In this document: positions 33,828 to 42,791 of the stretch, piece after piece | Position numbering within the stretch: the stretch's first letter is position 1 | Layout: each line of letters starts with the position of its first letter | Assembly: GCF_026891035.1 (NCBI RefSeq) | Contig: NZ_JAPTGG010000005.1 | Coordinates: 186,001-250,000, forward strand | DNA length: 64,000 nt | Source: Dasania phycosphaerae | GTDB lineage: Bacteria; Pseudomonadota; Gammaproteobacteria; Pseudomonadales; Dasaniaceae | Direction of reading: 5' to 3' | The notes under the pieces: generated by a model | Database searches by the model: none | Told to the model about the DNA's origin: nothing | The model's input: only the letters and a program-made list of their open reading frames with translations | Translations under genes and position numbers: made by a program

Positions 33828-35318
33828 TTAAGGTATGGCGGCATCATTCAGTTGATAGATATTAATTGCCGCTAAAATACCTTTGGCCTGTATGGTTTGG
33901 CTTTGGCCTATGGAGAGTATGGCGGTGGAGTCGGCAAGAGTGGATTCAGAAATAAGAATTTTGCCCGCTGGGCAGGCATCTTCTATGCGGGCGGTTTGAT
34001 TAACGGTGTGGCCCACTACGCCGTATTTAGTGCGTTTTAGTGAGCCTATATTGCCTGCGATAACGGGGCCGGTATTAATGCTAATGCCCATTTGTATAGC
34101 GGGTAGGTTCTCTTTAAGGTTTTGCTGGTTGATGGCGTCCATGGCTTTTTGCATGGCCAGTGCGCATTGTATGGCCCTGTCGCTATCGTCTTCGCGATTA
34201 ATGGGGGCACCGAATATGGCCAGTATGGCGTCACCAATAAATTCGTTAACCGTGCCGTTGTGGCGCATGATAATTTCAGACATGGCCCCCAAATAATTAT
34301 TGAGCAAACGCACCACTTGTTGCGGCGGCAGTTGCTCGGCTATGGTGGTGAAACCGCGTATGTCGGCCATCATAATGGTGGCTTTGCACTGGCTGCCGCC
34401 CAGGTCTAAGGCATCGGGGTTTTCTAATAGGGTGTCGGCAATTTCTTCTGATACGTAGCGGCCAAAAATTTTGCGGATAAATTTTTGATTTTTTTCTAGC
34501 TCTTGCCGGTATAGCTGCTCTTTATCTAACCAGCGTTTGCGCTCTACGCCGGCGCTAATACGTGCTTTTAATAACACGGGGTTAATGGGTTTGAATAAAA
34601 AGTCTTCGGCGCCGGCCTCTATGCAGCGTATAACTCGCTCGGTGTCTTTATTGCCCGAAACCACAATCACGGGTATGGCACGCCATTTGTGGTGTTGTTT
34701 TAGCCTGGCCAGTAACTCGTGGCCATCCATTTCAGGTAGGATTAAATCTAGCAGTATTAAATCTACCGCTTGGTACTCTAATAGGGCTAGCATTTCTAGG
34801 CCGGATGCTGCCTCTAACACTTGATGTTGGTCGCGCAGTAAATGGCGGCGGATTAGCTCGCGGCTTTCGCGCTGATCATCAACAATTAAGATGCTGCCGC
34901 TGGTTACTTTTTTGGTGCTGGGGTAGGGGGTATTGGTATTAATTTGGTGTTGGTTGTCAAACTCTAGTAGTTGCAGGGTGAGGCGATCGATATGCTCTAA
35001 CTGTTGCTGTGATTTTTCGTCTACTTGCTGTTCTTCTTGTATTAGCTCTATATAGCCCTGTAGGGTGCCGATCAGGTTTCTGAGGTCGTGCCAGATTTTT
35101 TGGTATTCGGGTATGGCGCCGCGTTGCTGTTGTAGGCTGAGGTTTTCTAATTTTTCGGCGGCGATTAATAGCTTACTAAAATCGCTGTGTATAACACCGT
35201 GCTGTTGGTATTGATTGCTGTAGAGCTCGGTGGTGGCATTAACAATTAGGCGTGCAGTTGCCGGCCAATTCTTGGACGGTTTGTTAGCAGCAAAGCCACT
35301 GCGTGAGGATGTGTTCAT
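33828..35318 (-). CDS. Receiver-class III nucleotide cyclase with N-terminal His-helix domain
   Basis: This is a 496-residue cytoplasmic protein. Residues about 45-125 form a helical domain with WHDLRNLIGTLQGYIEL, in which His77 sits as in a kinase dimerisation/phosphotransfer helix. A receiver follows (about 141-260, Asp191, Lys243), then a coiled linker (FGRYVSEEIADTLLENP) and a class III cyclase domain (about 312-490). Metal-binding Asp319 (MADIRGFT) and Asp363 (FIGDAILAIFG) are present. The purine-specificity positions are Glu359 and Gly433, not the Lys/Asp typical of adenylyl cyclases, so cAMP versus cGMP is open. A Crp/Fnr regulator is divergent from it. Confidence 0.88.
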   Translation of the reverse strand: MNTSSRSGFAANKPSKNWPATARLIVNATTELYSNQYQQHGVIHSDFSKLLIAAEKLENLSLQQQRGAIPEYQKIWHDLRNLIGTLQGYIELIQEEQQVDEKSQQQLEHIDRLTLQLLEFDNQHQINTNTPYPSTKKVTSGSILIVDDQRESRELIRRHLLRDQHQVLEAASGLEMLALLEYQAVDLILLDLILPEMDGHELLARLKQHHKWRAIPVIVVSGNKDTERVIRCIEAGAEDFLFKPINPVLLKARISAGVERKRWLDKEQLYRQELEKNQKFIRKIFGRYVSEEIADTLLENPDALDLGGSQCKATIMMADIRGFTTIAEQLPPQQVVRLLNNYLGAMSEIIMRHNGTVNEFIGDAILAIFGAPINREDDSDRAIQCALAMQKAMDAINQQNLKENLPAIQMGISINTGPVIAGNIGSLKRTKYGVVGHTVNQTARIEDACPAGKILISESTLADSTAILSIGQSQTIQAKGILAAINIYQLNDAAIP

Positions 35319-35404
35319 ATAGCCACCATGCTAATGATTTTTTTAGTATTGTTTTGTGTCTGGCCGCTATCACTGGGCAAGCGCGATTAAGTATATCCTA
35401 GTAT

Positions 35405-35431
35405 CCCCAAAGCGGTAGTACCGTAATGGGG
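35405..35431. promoter_or_regulatory. Imperfect dyad between the cyclase and Crp/Fnr genes
   Basis: CCCCA at 35405-35409 mirrors TGGGG at 35427-35431, and CGGTA at 35413-35417 mirrors TACCG at 35419-35423, all centred on 35418. It lies in the 266-bp divergent intergenic region and could be an operator. The regulator is unknown, and it does not resemble an FNR or E. coli CRP site. Confidence 0.35.
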
Positions 35432-35584
35432 TATTAAGTAAGTGAAAACTGGCATTGTGCTAAGGCTGTGTTATATTTTTGGGCACGAAAAAGTTGCAGT
35501 AGCTATTATTTAAAGGCTTGCGTTCAAGGGATGGCCGTATGTGCTTAGCCTTGAGAATAACAATTATAATAAGTGGTAATAATA

Positions 35585-36235
35585 ATGATTCTCGGAAAAC
35601 TGGATATTTTCAAGGGCTTAAATCCGCAGGAGCTAGCATTAATGGCGGATAAAGTGGTAGTGCGCACTTATGCTAAAAACACCGTGGTGATTAATGAGGG
35701 GGATTATGCCGATGCCCTGTATATTATTAACTCGGGTAGGGTAAAGGTGTACTGCAGCGATAAAGCCGGTAAAGAATTTATTATGAATACTATGAAGGCT
35801 GGCGAGCATTTTGGTGAGCTGGCGCTATTGGATGATGACAAGCGTTCGGCTTCGGTGCGCACCTTAGATAAATCCAATTTTTGCATTATCTATAAAGAAG
35901 ACTTTAACCGTGTATTAGACGAGCAGCCCAATATTGCCAAGGTATTAATACGCAATCTTGCCCGCAGGGTGCGTAAGCTTACCCACGACGTGAAACTACT
36001 GGCCTTGCAGGATGTTTATGGCCGAGTGGTTAATGTGCTTAATGATCTGGCGGCGCCTAGGGATGCGATTAGCTCGATTATCCCTGACAAACTCACCCAA
36101 CAAGATATTGCCGATAGGGTGGGGGCCTCCCGTGAGATGGTGGCCCGTATACTGAAAGACTTGGTGGCGGGTGATTATATTAGCTTTGAAGGCCGACAAA
36201 TTATTATTCACGGCCGTTTGCCCGCCGAGTATTAG
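35585..36235 (+). CDS. Crp/Fnr-family transcription regulator
   Basis: This 216-residue regulator has an N-terminal cyclic-nucleotide-binding beta-roll (about 1-115) with FGELALLDDDKRSASV, which retains the Glu and Arg-Ser that hold the cyclic nucleotide phosphate. A dimer helix (about 118-145) precedes a winged helix-turn-helix with LTQQDIADRVGASREMVARIL. No FNR-type cysteine cluster is seen near the N-terminus. It is divergent from the receiver-cyclase operon, so it is a natural candidate effector of the nucleotide made there; this is inference. A GTG at 35573 is in frame, but the ATG at 35585 is preferred. Its 3' end overlaps convergent xseA by 4 bp. Confidence 0.87.
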   Translation: MILGKLDIFKGLNPQELALMADKVVVRTYAKNTVVINEGDYADALYIINSGRVKVYCSDKAGKEFIMNTMKAGEHFGELALLDDDKRSASVRTLDKSNFCIIYKEDFNRVLDEQPNIAKVLIRNLARRVRKLTHDVKLLALQDVYGRVVNVLNDLAAPRDAISSIIPDKLTQQDIADRVGASREMVARILKDLVAGDYISFEGRQIIIHGRLPAEY

Positions 36236-37602
36236 CGGCCTGTTTTTACCGCTTTAACGACGCAGTTTACTTCGCCCTTGCTCAACCTGGCGTTGAGTTC
36301 ATCCCCTGCCTGCAGCTGTTGGGCATTAGTTACCACTTGACCGCTGTGGTCGGTCACTATGGCATAGCCGCGATCCAGGGTTGCCAGCGGGCTGACGGTG
36401 TGCAGGCGCTGCATGGTGCTTTTGAGCTGCTGCTGCTGCCTTTGCAGTTGTTGGCTGTGTAGCTGTTTTAATTGTTTCAATAAACTCAAGCTGTGTTGGC
36501 GCAGGCTGCGTATCAGGCCGTGTGGCTGGCAGCCCTGCAGGCGTATGCGCAGCAGTTCGGCGCGATGTTGGTTGTGGTTGCGGTTTTTTTGCCAGGCCTG
36601 TTGCAGGCGTATATCCAGTTCATCTAGGCGTTGTTGCTGCTCGGCCAAACGGCTACCGGGGTGGCGCAGGCGGCTGGATAGCCAACCCAGTTGTTGTTGC
36701 TGCTGGCTTAGGCGCTGCTGGATAAAACTGATCAGCCATTGCTGGTAGCCCGCGATGGTGGCGATTTGCTCACTGAGGTCGGGGCTGAGCAGCTCGGCGG
36801 CAGCCGAGGGGGTGGCGGCGCGCAGGTCGGCGCAAAAATCGGCTATGGTGAAATCGGTCTCGTGGCCTACGGCGCTGACCAGAGGTAGCTCGCTGGCGGC
36901 GATGGCACGGGCCACTATCTCTTCATTAAAGGCCCATAAGTCTTCTTGCGAGCCGCCGCCGCGGCCCAGCAATATCACATCAAAATCGGCTTGTTGGCTG
37001 TTAACCAAGTGGTTGGCGGTGTGTATGGCTCTGGCGATTTGCCCTGCTGCCTCGTTGCCCTGTACCGCCACCGGTAAAATCGTGACCTGTATACCCGCGT
37101 GGCGGCGCTTGAGCACCGTTAAAATATCCCGAATTGCTGCGCCGGTAGGCGAGGTGATGACGACTATATGCTTAGGGTGCTCGGGCAGGGGTTGTTTAAT
37201 GCTGGGGTCAAAAAGCCCCTCTAGGTTGAGCCTGGCTTTGAGCTCCTCAAAGGCGCGGGCCAGGTCGCCAGCACCGGCGGGCTCCATATACTCGGCGATG
37301 AGTTGGTAGTCGCCGCGAGCTTCGTACAGGCTGAGCTTGGCGCGGATAACGACTTTTTGCCCGGCTTGCGGTTGAAACCTCAGCCGCAAGTTATTGCCGC
37401 GAAACATGGCGCAACGTACCTGGGCGCTGGCGTCTTTGAGGCTAAAGTACCAGTGGCCGGAAGAGGGGCGTGAGAGGTTGGAGATCTCACCCTCTATCCA
37501 AACATTGGGAAATTGCGACTCCAGCAGGCGTTTGGCTTGGCGATTAAGCTGGCCTACGCTGAGCACGGTACGATTATTTTGTGGGGCTTGGGGTGTCAAC
37601 AT
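36232..37602 (-). CDS. xseA: Exodeoxyribonuclease VII large subunit
   Basis: This 456-residue nuclease subunit has an N-terminal OB-fold (VWIEGEISNLSRPSSGHWYFSLKD) and a catalytic core (VVITSPTGAAIRDIL, LGRGGGSQEDLWAFN, VSAVGHETDFTIADFCADLRAATPSAAAE). Gln/Leu-rich coiled coils follow (about 290-400), and the tail contains LDRGYAIV. All are hallmarks of XseA, which degrades single-stranded DNA with XseB. It is divergent from guaB, a common arrangement in gammaproteobacteria. Confidence 0.95.
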   Translation of the reverse strand: MLTPQAPQNNRTVLSVGQLNRQAKRLLESQFPNVWIEGEISNLSRPSSGHWYFSLKDASAQVRCAMFRGNNLRLRFQPQAGQKVVIRAKLSLYEARGDYQLIAEYMEPAGAGDLARAFEELKARLNLEGLFDPSIKQPLPEHPKHIVVITSPTGAAIRDILTVLKRRHAGIQVTILPVAVQGNEAAGQIARAIHTANHLVNSQQADFDVILLGRGGGSQEDLWAFNEEIVARAIAASELPLVSAVGHETDFTIADFCADLRAATPSAAAELLSPDLSEQIATIAGYQQWLISFIQQRLSQQQQQLGWLSSRLRHPGSRLAEQQQRLDELDIRLQQAWQKNRNHNQHRAELLRIRLQGCQPHGLIRSLRQHSLSLLKQLKQLHSQQLQRQQQQLKSTMQRLHTVSPLATLDRGYAIVTDHSGQVVTNAQQLQAGDELNARLSKGEVNCVVKAVKTGR

Positions 37603-37699
37603 GGCGCTATTGAAACATAAACCCTTGTAATTGCATAAGTTCTTCTGCTTGGCCTGGATATTAAGCGCAGGAAACCCCCATAAACACTGGGTTTTCGTA

Positions 37700-37728
37700 T
37701 TTACCTTGCCTTATCAATAGCTTACAAT
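37700..37728 (+). promoter_or_regulatory. Candidate sigma-70 promoter of guaBA
   Basis: TTTACC at 37700-37705 and TACAAT at 37723-37728 are separated by 17 bp, 66 bp before the guaB ATG. No clear purine-repressor site was noticed. Confidence 0.5.
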
Positions 37729-37794
37729 ACGGGGCTAATTTATACCCGTGTCACAGCGGCGTTTCTTTTTACAGCAGATCAACTGGAATCTAAT

Positions 37795-39264
37795 ATGTTG
37801 CGCATTGCTGAACAAGCCTTAACTTTCGATGATGTTTTATTGCTGCCTGGCTATTCTGAAGTCACTGCAAAAGATGTCGATTTAACGACTCGCCTAACGC
37901 GTGGTATCACCCTCAATATGCCTCTGGTGTCGGCGGCTATGGATACGGTGACTGAAGCTCGCTTAGCTATAGCTATCGCTCAAGAGGGCGGCATAGGCAT
38001 TATCCATAAGAGCATGACCATAGAAGAGCAAGCTCAGCAGGTGCGTGCGGTTAAAAAATATGAAAGCGGAGTGGTGAAAGACCCTATTACCATTAACGCT
38101 GACGAGCCTATCTCCAAGCTGTTTGAAATTCGTGAGACGTATAATATCTCTGGTGTACCGGTCATCGATAAGGGTGATTTGGTCGGCATAGTTACCAGCC
38201 GTGACGTGCGTTTTGAAACAGACTTAGCGGCGCCTGTTTCTAAAATCATGACCACCAAAAAAGATTTAGTCACCGTTAAAGAAGGTGAAGACTTGGATGT
38301 GGTGCGCGAGTTATTGCATCACCACCGCATAGAAAAAGTTTTAGTGGTTAACGACGACTTTAAATTGCGCGGCATGATTACCGTTAAAGATATGAATAAA
38401 GCGCAAACCTACCCCAAGGCTTGTAAAGACCACGATGGCCGTTTGCGGGTAGGAGCCTCAGTAGGCACCAGCGCCGATACCAATGATAGAGTTGCCGCCT
38501 TGATAGCGGCGGGTGTGGATGTGTTGGTAGTAGACACTGCTCACGGCCATTCTAGAAATGTGATTGAGCGTGTGCGCTTAATCAAGCAGCAATACCCAGA
38601 GGTACAAGTGGTAGGCGGTAATATCGCCACCGCTGAAGCGGCCTTGGCCTTAGTAGAAGCCGGTGCCGATGCGGTAAAAGTGGGTATAGGCCCAGGCTCT
38701 ATATGCACCACCCGCATAGTGACAGGTATAGGTGTGCCACAGATTTCAGCCATAGCCAATGTTGCCACGGCCTTGCGTGAGCACGATGTGCCGGTAATAG
38801 CCGATGGCGGTATACGTTTTTCTGGTGATATTTCTAAGGCCATAGCGGCTGGAGCTAGCGCGGTAATGATGGGCAGCATGTTTGCCGGTACCGAAGAGGC
38901 GCCGGGCGAAGTTGAGCTGTATCAAGGCCGTACTTATAAATCTTACCGTGGCATGGGCTCTTTAGGTGCCATGGCGCAAACTCAGGGCTCTAGTGATAGA
39001 TACTTCCAAAGCGCCGATGCTGGTGTGGAAAAATTAGTACCCGAGGGTATAGAAGGGCGAGTACCTTATAAAGGGCCTTTGTCGGCTATAGTGCATCAAT
39101 TGATGGGCGGCTTATGTTCAGCCATGGGTTATACCGGCAGCCCCGATATGCAAACCATGCGTACCAAACCTAAGTTTGTGCAGGTGACTGCGGCGGGTAT
39201 GAACGAGAGTCACGTACACGATGTTAGCATCACCAAAGAAGCGCCGAATTATCCACGCGCATAA
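37795..39264 (+). CDS. guaB: IMP dehydrogenase
   Basis: This 489-residue enzyme oxidises IMP to XMP in guanine nucleotide synthesis. A TIM barrel is interrupted by a CBS-domain pair (about 95-205). The catalytic loop is GIGPGSICTTR with Cys304. The mobile flap region contains SLGAMAQ and the conserved YKG segment. Length and layout match E. coli GuaB (488). A 17-bp-spaced promoter lies just upstream, and guaA follows after 81 bp with no terminator between, so guaBA is one operon. Confidence 0.97.
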   Translation: MLRIAEQALTFDDVLLLPGYSEVTAKDVDLTTRLTRGITLNMPLVSAAMDTVTEARLAIAIAQEGGIGIIHKSMTIEEQAQQVRAVKKYESGVVKDPITINADEPISKLFEIRETYNISGVPVIDKGDLVGIVTSRDVRFETDLAAPVSKIMTTKKDLVTVKEGEDLDVVRELLHHHRIEKVLVVNDDFKLRGMITVKDMNKAQTYPKACKDHDGRLRVGASVGTSADTNDRVAALIAAGVDVLVVDTAHGHSRNVIERVRLIKQQYPEVQVVGGNIATAEAALALVEAGADAVKVGIGPGSICTTRIVTGIGVPQISAIANVATALREHDVPVIADGGIRFSGDISKAIAAGASAVMMGSMFAGTEEAPGEVELYQGRTYKSYRGMGSLGAMAQTQGSSDRYFQSADAGVEKLVPEGIEGRVPYKGPLSAIVHQLMGGLCSAMGYTGSPDMQTMRTKPKFVQVTAAGMNESHVHDVSITKEAPNYPRA

Positions 39265-39345
39265 CCGCAAACAGGGGCAGCGATAGGCTGTCCCTTTTTG
39301 ATTATGTGTGATTACTTTTTTATTTTTACCGTTTAGAGATTAACT

Positions 39346-40926
39346 ATGTCACGTGATATTCACGCCCAGAAAGTTTTAATTTTAGATTTTGGCTCGCAAT
39401 ATACTCAGCTGATTGCACGTAGGGTGCGTGAGATAGGGGTGTATTGTGAAATACGCGCCTTTGATATTTCTGACGACGATATTAAAGCCTTTGACCCCAA
39501 GGGGGTTATTTTGGCGGGCGGCCCTGAGTCGGTAACCGCGGGTGAATCACCGCGAGCGCCTGAGTTAGTTTTTAACCTGGGGGTGCCTGTATTAGGTATT
39601 TGTTACGGCATGCAAACCATGGCCGAACAAATGGGCGGCAAGGTAGAAGGCTCGGATATACGCGAGTTTGGTTATGCCCAAGTTAAGGTAGAAGGCGAGT
39701 CAGCGCTGCTACACGATATTAAAGATCACGTTAACACCGACACCGGTGCGGCTTTATTAGATGTATGGATGAGCCACGGTGATAAAGTGGTGGCCATGCC
39801 CGAAGGCTTTGAGTTAATGGCTTCTACCGAGTCTTGCCCTATAGCCGGTATGTATCACGCCGAGAAACGTTTTTTTGGTGTGCAGTTTCACCCCGAAGTG
39901 ACGCACACCTTGCAAGGCAAGCGTATTTTTGAACACCTGTTATTAGAGTTGTGTGGCTGTGAAGCTTTGTGGACCCCAGCCAATATCATTGAAGATGCCA
40001 TTGCTAACGTAAAAGCGCAGGTGGGTAGTGATAAAGTATTGTTGGGCTTATCCGGCGGTGTGGATTCTTCGGTGGTGGCGGCCTTATTACACCGCGCCAT
40101 AGGCGATCAGCTAACCTGTGTGTTTGTGGACAATGGCCTGCTGCGCAAAAACGAAGGCGGCCAGGTGATGGATATGTTCGCCAAAAACATGGGCGTAAAA
40201 GTGATACGCGCCGATGCCGAAGAATTATTTTTAAATAATCTTAAGGGCGAAAGCGACCCTGAGAAAAAGCGTAAAATTATAGGCAACACTTTCATCGATG
40301 TGTTTGATGCCGAAGCCTCTAAACTTAAAGATGTTAAATGGTTGGCGCAGGGCACTATCTACCCCGATGTGATCGAGTCAGCGGCTGCTGCTACCGGCAA
40401 AGCCCATGTGATTAAGTCGCACCACAATGTGGGTGGCCTACCTGATGATATGCAGTTTGAATTGGTAGAGCCTTTGCGTGAATTGTTTAAAGACGAAGTG
40501 CGCAAAGTGGGCTTGGAATTAGGCCTGCCTTACGACATGGTCTATAGGCATCCCTTCCCCGGCCCGGGCTTAGGTGTACGTATCTTAGGTGAAGTGAAAA
40601 AAGAATACGCCGATATTTTGCGCGAGGCCGACGCCATCTTTTTAGAAGAATTGCACGCCGCCGATTGGTATCACAAAACCAGCCAGTCTTTTGCGGTATT
40701 TTTACCGGTTAAGTCGGTAGGTGTGGTGGGTGATGCGCGCCGCTATGAATATGTTATCGCGCTGCGTGCGGTAGAAACCATAGATTTTATGACTGCCAGA
40801 TGGGCGCACTTGCCCTATGACTTATTAGAAAAAGTCTCCGGTCGTATCATCAATGAAATTGGTGGTGTATCGCGGGTGACTTATGATGTGTCTAGCAAGC
40901 CGCCTGCTACCATCGAGTGGGAATGA
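39346..40926 (+). CDS. guaA: GMP synthase (glutamine-hydrolysing)
   Basis: This 526-residue amidotransferase converts XMP to GMP. Class I glutaminase domain (about 8-205): nucleophile Cys86 in GICYGMQ, with the His/Glu of FHPEVTHT. ATP-pyrophosphatase P-loop: LSGGVDSSV. The C-terminal dimerisation domain ends PPATIEWE, complete and normal. The 3' end of guaA is a known insertion site for genomic islands that carry tyrosine integrases, and such an integrase starts 309 bp downstream here. A terminator follows the stop. Confidence 0.97.
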   Translation: MSRDIHAQKVLILDFGSQYTQLIARRVREIGVYCEIRAFDISDDDIKAFDPKGVILAGGPESVTAGESPRAPELVFNLGVPVLGICYGMQTMAEQMGGKVEGSDIREFGYAQVKVEGESALLHDIKDHVNTDTGAALLDVWMSHGDKVVAMPEGFELMASTESCPIAGMYHAEKRFFGVQFHPEVTHTLQGKRIFEHLLLELCGCEALWTPANIIEDAIANVKAQVGSDKVLLGLSGGVDSSVVAALLHRAIGDQLTCVFVDNGLLRKNEGGQVMDMFAKNMGVKVIRADAEELFLNNLKGESDPEKKRKIIGNTFIDVFDAEASKLKDVKWLAQGTIYPDVIESAAAATGKAHVIKSHHNVGGLPDDMQFELVEPLRELFKDEVRKVGLELGLPYDMVYRHPFPGPGLGVRILGEVKKEYADILREADAIFLEELHAADWYHKTSQSFAVFLPVKSVGVVGDARRYEYVIALRAVETIDFMTARWAHLPYDLLEKVSGRIINEIGGVSRVTYDVSSKPPATIEWE

Positions 40927-40973
40927 TCCCACGTCTGGCAACGCCAAGTATCTACAAGCAGTAAACCTACTAT

Positions 40974-41002
40974 AACCCATTGTTCTCAATGGGTTTTTTC
41001 TT
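40974..41002 (+). terminator. Rho-independent terminator of guaBA
   Basis: AACCCATTG pairs with CAATGGGTT around a TTCT loop and runs into TTTT. Confidence 0.9.
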
Positions 41003-41066
41003 TATTGGCTTGGTAATTTCAAGCACCTTCTAGCACCGCCAAGCAAACTTTGTTCATGGCATTTTC

Positions 41067-41208
41067 CATGGTATCGTCTTTTTCAATGTTGATGACCAAA
41101 GACAATACCATGCAGTGATTTTTAAGGTCTTCATGGTATTGGATTTCGTTAACTCTTTGTTATCTAAAAGAAAAACACCCTAAAAATCGCTAGTTTTTAT
41201 CATGGTAT
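41067..41208. repeat. CATGGTAT repeats upstream of the integrase
   Basis: CATGGTAT occurs at 41067-41074, 41132-41139 and 41201-41208, and inverted (ATACCATG) at 41105-41112, all within 142 bp just before the integrase start. Starts of the direct copies are 65 and 69 bp apart. They could be arm-type integrase sites or operators for int autoregulation. The rest of the 308-bp guaA-int gap holds the terminator and no gene. No att core could be defined, since the other element end is outside the window. Confidence 0.55.
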
Positions 41209-41234
41209 TTGGGGCGTTTTGAGAGGGTACCTTT

Positions 41235-42452
41235 ATGTTGACTGATACCAAGCTTCGAAACCTGAAACCCAGAGACAAAATGTACAAAGTTGTTGACCGC
41301 GATGGGCTTTACGTCGCTGTATCCAAGACTGGTACAGTCTCATTCAGATACAACTACTCATTAAATGGTCGCCAAGAAACGCTGACTTTTGGGCGCTATG
41401 GCGTGGGTGGTATTAGCTTGGCAGAGGCTAGAGAGCGTCTTAACGAATCAAAGAAAATGATTGCTTCTGGTAAGTCTCCTGCGAGAGAAAAGGCACGCGA
41501 TAGGGCGCGGGTGAAAGGTGCCGAAACATTTGGTGCTTGGGCAGATAAATGGCTGCGTGGGTATCAGATGGCGGATTCAACCCGCGACATGCGCAAGTCT
41601 GTTTATAACCGAGAATTAAAGAAGGCTTTTGGTAATCAGAAGTTGGCTGAGGTTACCCATGAAGATCTACGATCTTTGACTGACGCTATTGTTGAACGAG
41701 GTGCCCCGGCAACGGCTGTTCATGCGCGCGAGGTAGTTTTAAACGTCTACCGTTGGGCGATTGAGCGAGGACAGAATGTAGAGAATCCGGCTGAAATGGT
41801 ACGTCCAACCACTATAGCTAAATTTGTACCGCGTGAAAGAGCATTAACACCGTTTGAAATTGATCTGATGTACAAGTACATGAATCGAATAGGGACATCA
41901 CCTCAATACCGCGCGGCGATTAAACTATTGTTGCTCACTCTAGTGAGAAAGTCAGAGTTATCCAATGCAACCTGGGATGAAATTAATTTTAGCGAAGCGC
42001 TTTGGACTATTCCGAAAGAACGCATGAAAAGACGTAAGCCTCATTTAGTTTTTTTATCTCAACAAGCAATGGATATCTTTATTGCATTGAAAACATTTGC
42101 TGCTGGTTCAAAGTATGTGCTTCCCTCGCGGTATGATTCGGATACACCTATGAGCAATGCCACGCTAAATAGGGTGCTCACATATACTTACAAAGCTGCT
42201 CAGAAAGATGGAAAGTCGCTTGCTAAATTCGGTCCTCATGATTTGCGCAGGACAGCCAGTACGCTGCTGCATGAGGCTGGTTACAACACGGATTGGATAG
42301 AGAAAAGTCTTGCCCATGAACAGAAGGGAGTTAGGGCAATTTACAATAAAGCGGAATACCGAGAACAGCGAACAGAAATGTTACAGGACTGGGCGAATAT
42401 GATTGATGAATGGACTAGCGAGAACCGAGAAGTAGAGGCATACCAGGCCTGA
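41235..42452 (+). CDS. int: P4-type tyrosine integrase of the genomic island
   Basis: This 405-residue site-specific recombinase has the DUF4102-type arm-binding N-terminus (LTDTKLRNLKPRDKMYKV, GRYGVGGISLAEARERL), a SAM-like core-binding domain (about 95-190) and a catalytic domain. Catalytic residues visible: Arg in LVRKSEL, His-x-x-Arg in HDLRRTAS, a later His in LAHEQKG and the nucleophile Tyr in YNKAEY. Such integrases drive insertion of islands into tRNA genes or other conserved 3' ends; here the neighbour is guaA. CATGGTAT repeats precede it. Its end overlaps the convergent alpA gene by 38 bp. Confidence 0.93.
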   Translation: MLTDTKLRNLKPRDKMYKVVDRDGLYVAVSKTGTVSFRYNYSLNGRQETLTFGRYGVGGISLAEARERLNESKKMIASGKSPAREKARDRARVKGAETFGAWADKWLRGYQMADSTRDMRKSVYNRELKKAFGNQKLAEVTHEDLRSLTDAIVERGAPATAVHAREVVLNVYRWAIERGQNVENPAEMVRPTTIAKFVPRERALTPFEIDLMYKYMNRIGTSPQYRAAIKLLLLTLVRKSELSNATWDEINFSEALWTIPKERMKRRKPHLVFLSQQAMDIFIALKTFAAGSKYVLPSRYDSDTPMSNATLNRVLTYTYKAAQKDGKSLAKFGPHDLRRTASTLLHEAGYNTDWIEKSLAHEQKGVRAIYNKAEYREQRTEMLQDWANMIDEWTSENREVEAYQA

Positions 42453-42693
42453 TGGCTTTAGCGTCTGATTGTTTACGCTCTTCAATCCAATTTTCTACTT
42501 CCGCTAAATCCCATGCGACATTGCGGCTTGTTAATACGATGCGGCGAGGGAATTCGCCGCGTTTTTCCAGATTGTAGATGGTGCGATCTGAGAGCGGAAT
42601 CATCGTTAATAATGTTCTGCGGTTGATCAGCGTCTTTCCTGAATTCAAGGTGCTTCCATTATCCCGATGCTTGGTTTCTCTGGTGTTACCCAC
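42415..42693 (-). CDS. alpA: AlpA-family excisionase/regulator
   Basis: This 92-residue protein is a MerR-like winged helix of the phage AlpA family: INRRTLLTMIPLSDRTIYNLEKRGEFPRRIVLTSRNVAWDLAEVENWIEER, cited here only as the region at residues 24-73. AlpA proteins activate the neighbouring integrase gene or act as recombination directionality factors. The first 20 residues are polar and may be extra; a later start is possible. It converges on int with a 38-bp overlap, so antisense effects are possible. Confidence 0.85.
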   Translation of the reverse strand: MGNTRETKHRDNGSTLNSGKTLINRRTLLTMIPLSDRTIYNLEKRGEFPRRIVLTSRNVAWDLAEVENWIEERKQSDAKAIRPGMPLLLGSR

Positions 42694-42791
42694 GGCTATT
42701 ATTCCATCTACTCAATTTACGGATGTCGAGCGAGAACACTAACAATTCATGTATCGACTTTCCGTTGCAAATCTTTCAATGCGATAAAAAA

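Noticed and set aside
41003..41234. tRNA gene as the integration target
   Set aside because: No cloverleaf-like sequence was seen between guaA and the integrase; guaA itself is the likely target.
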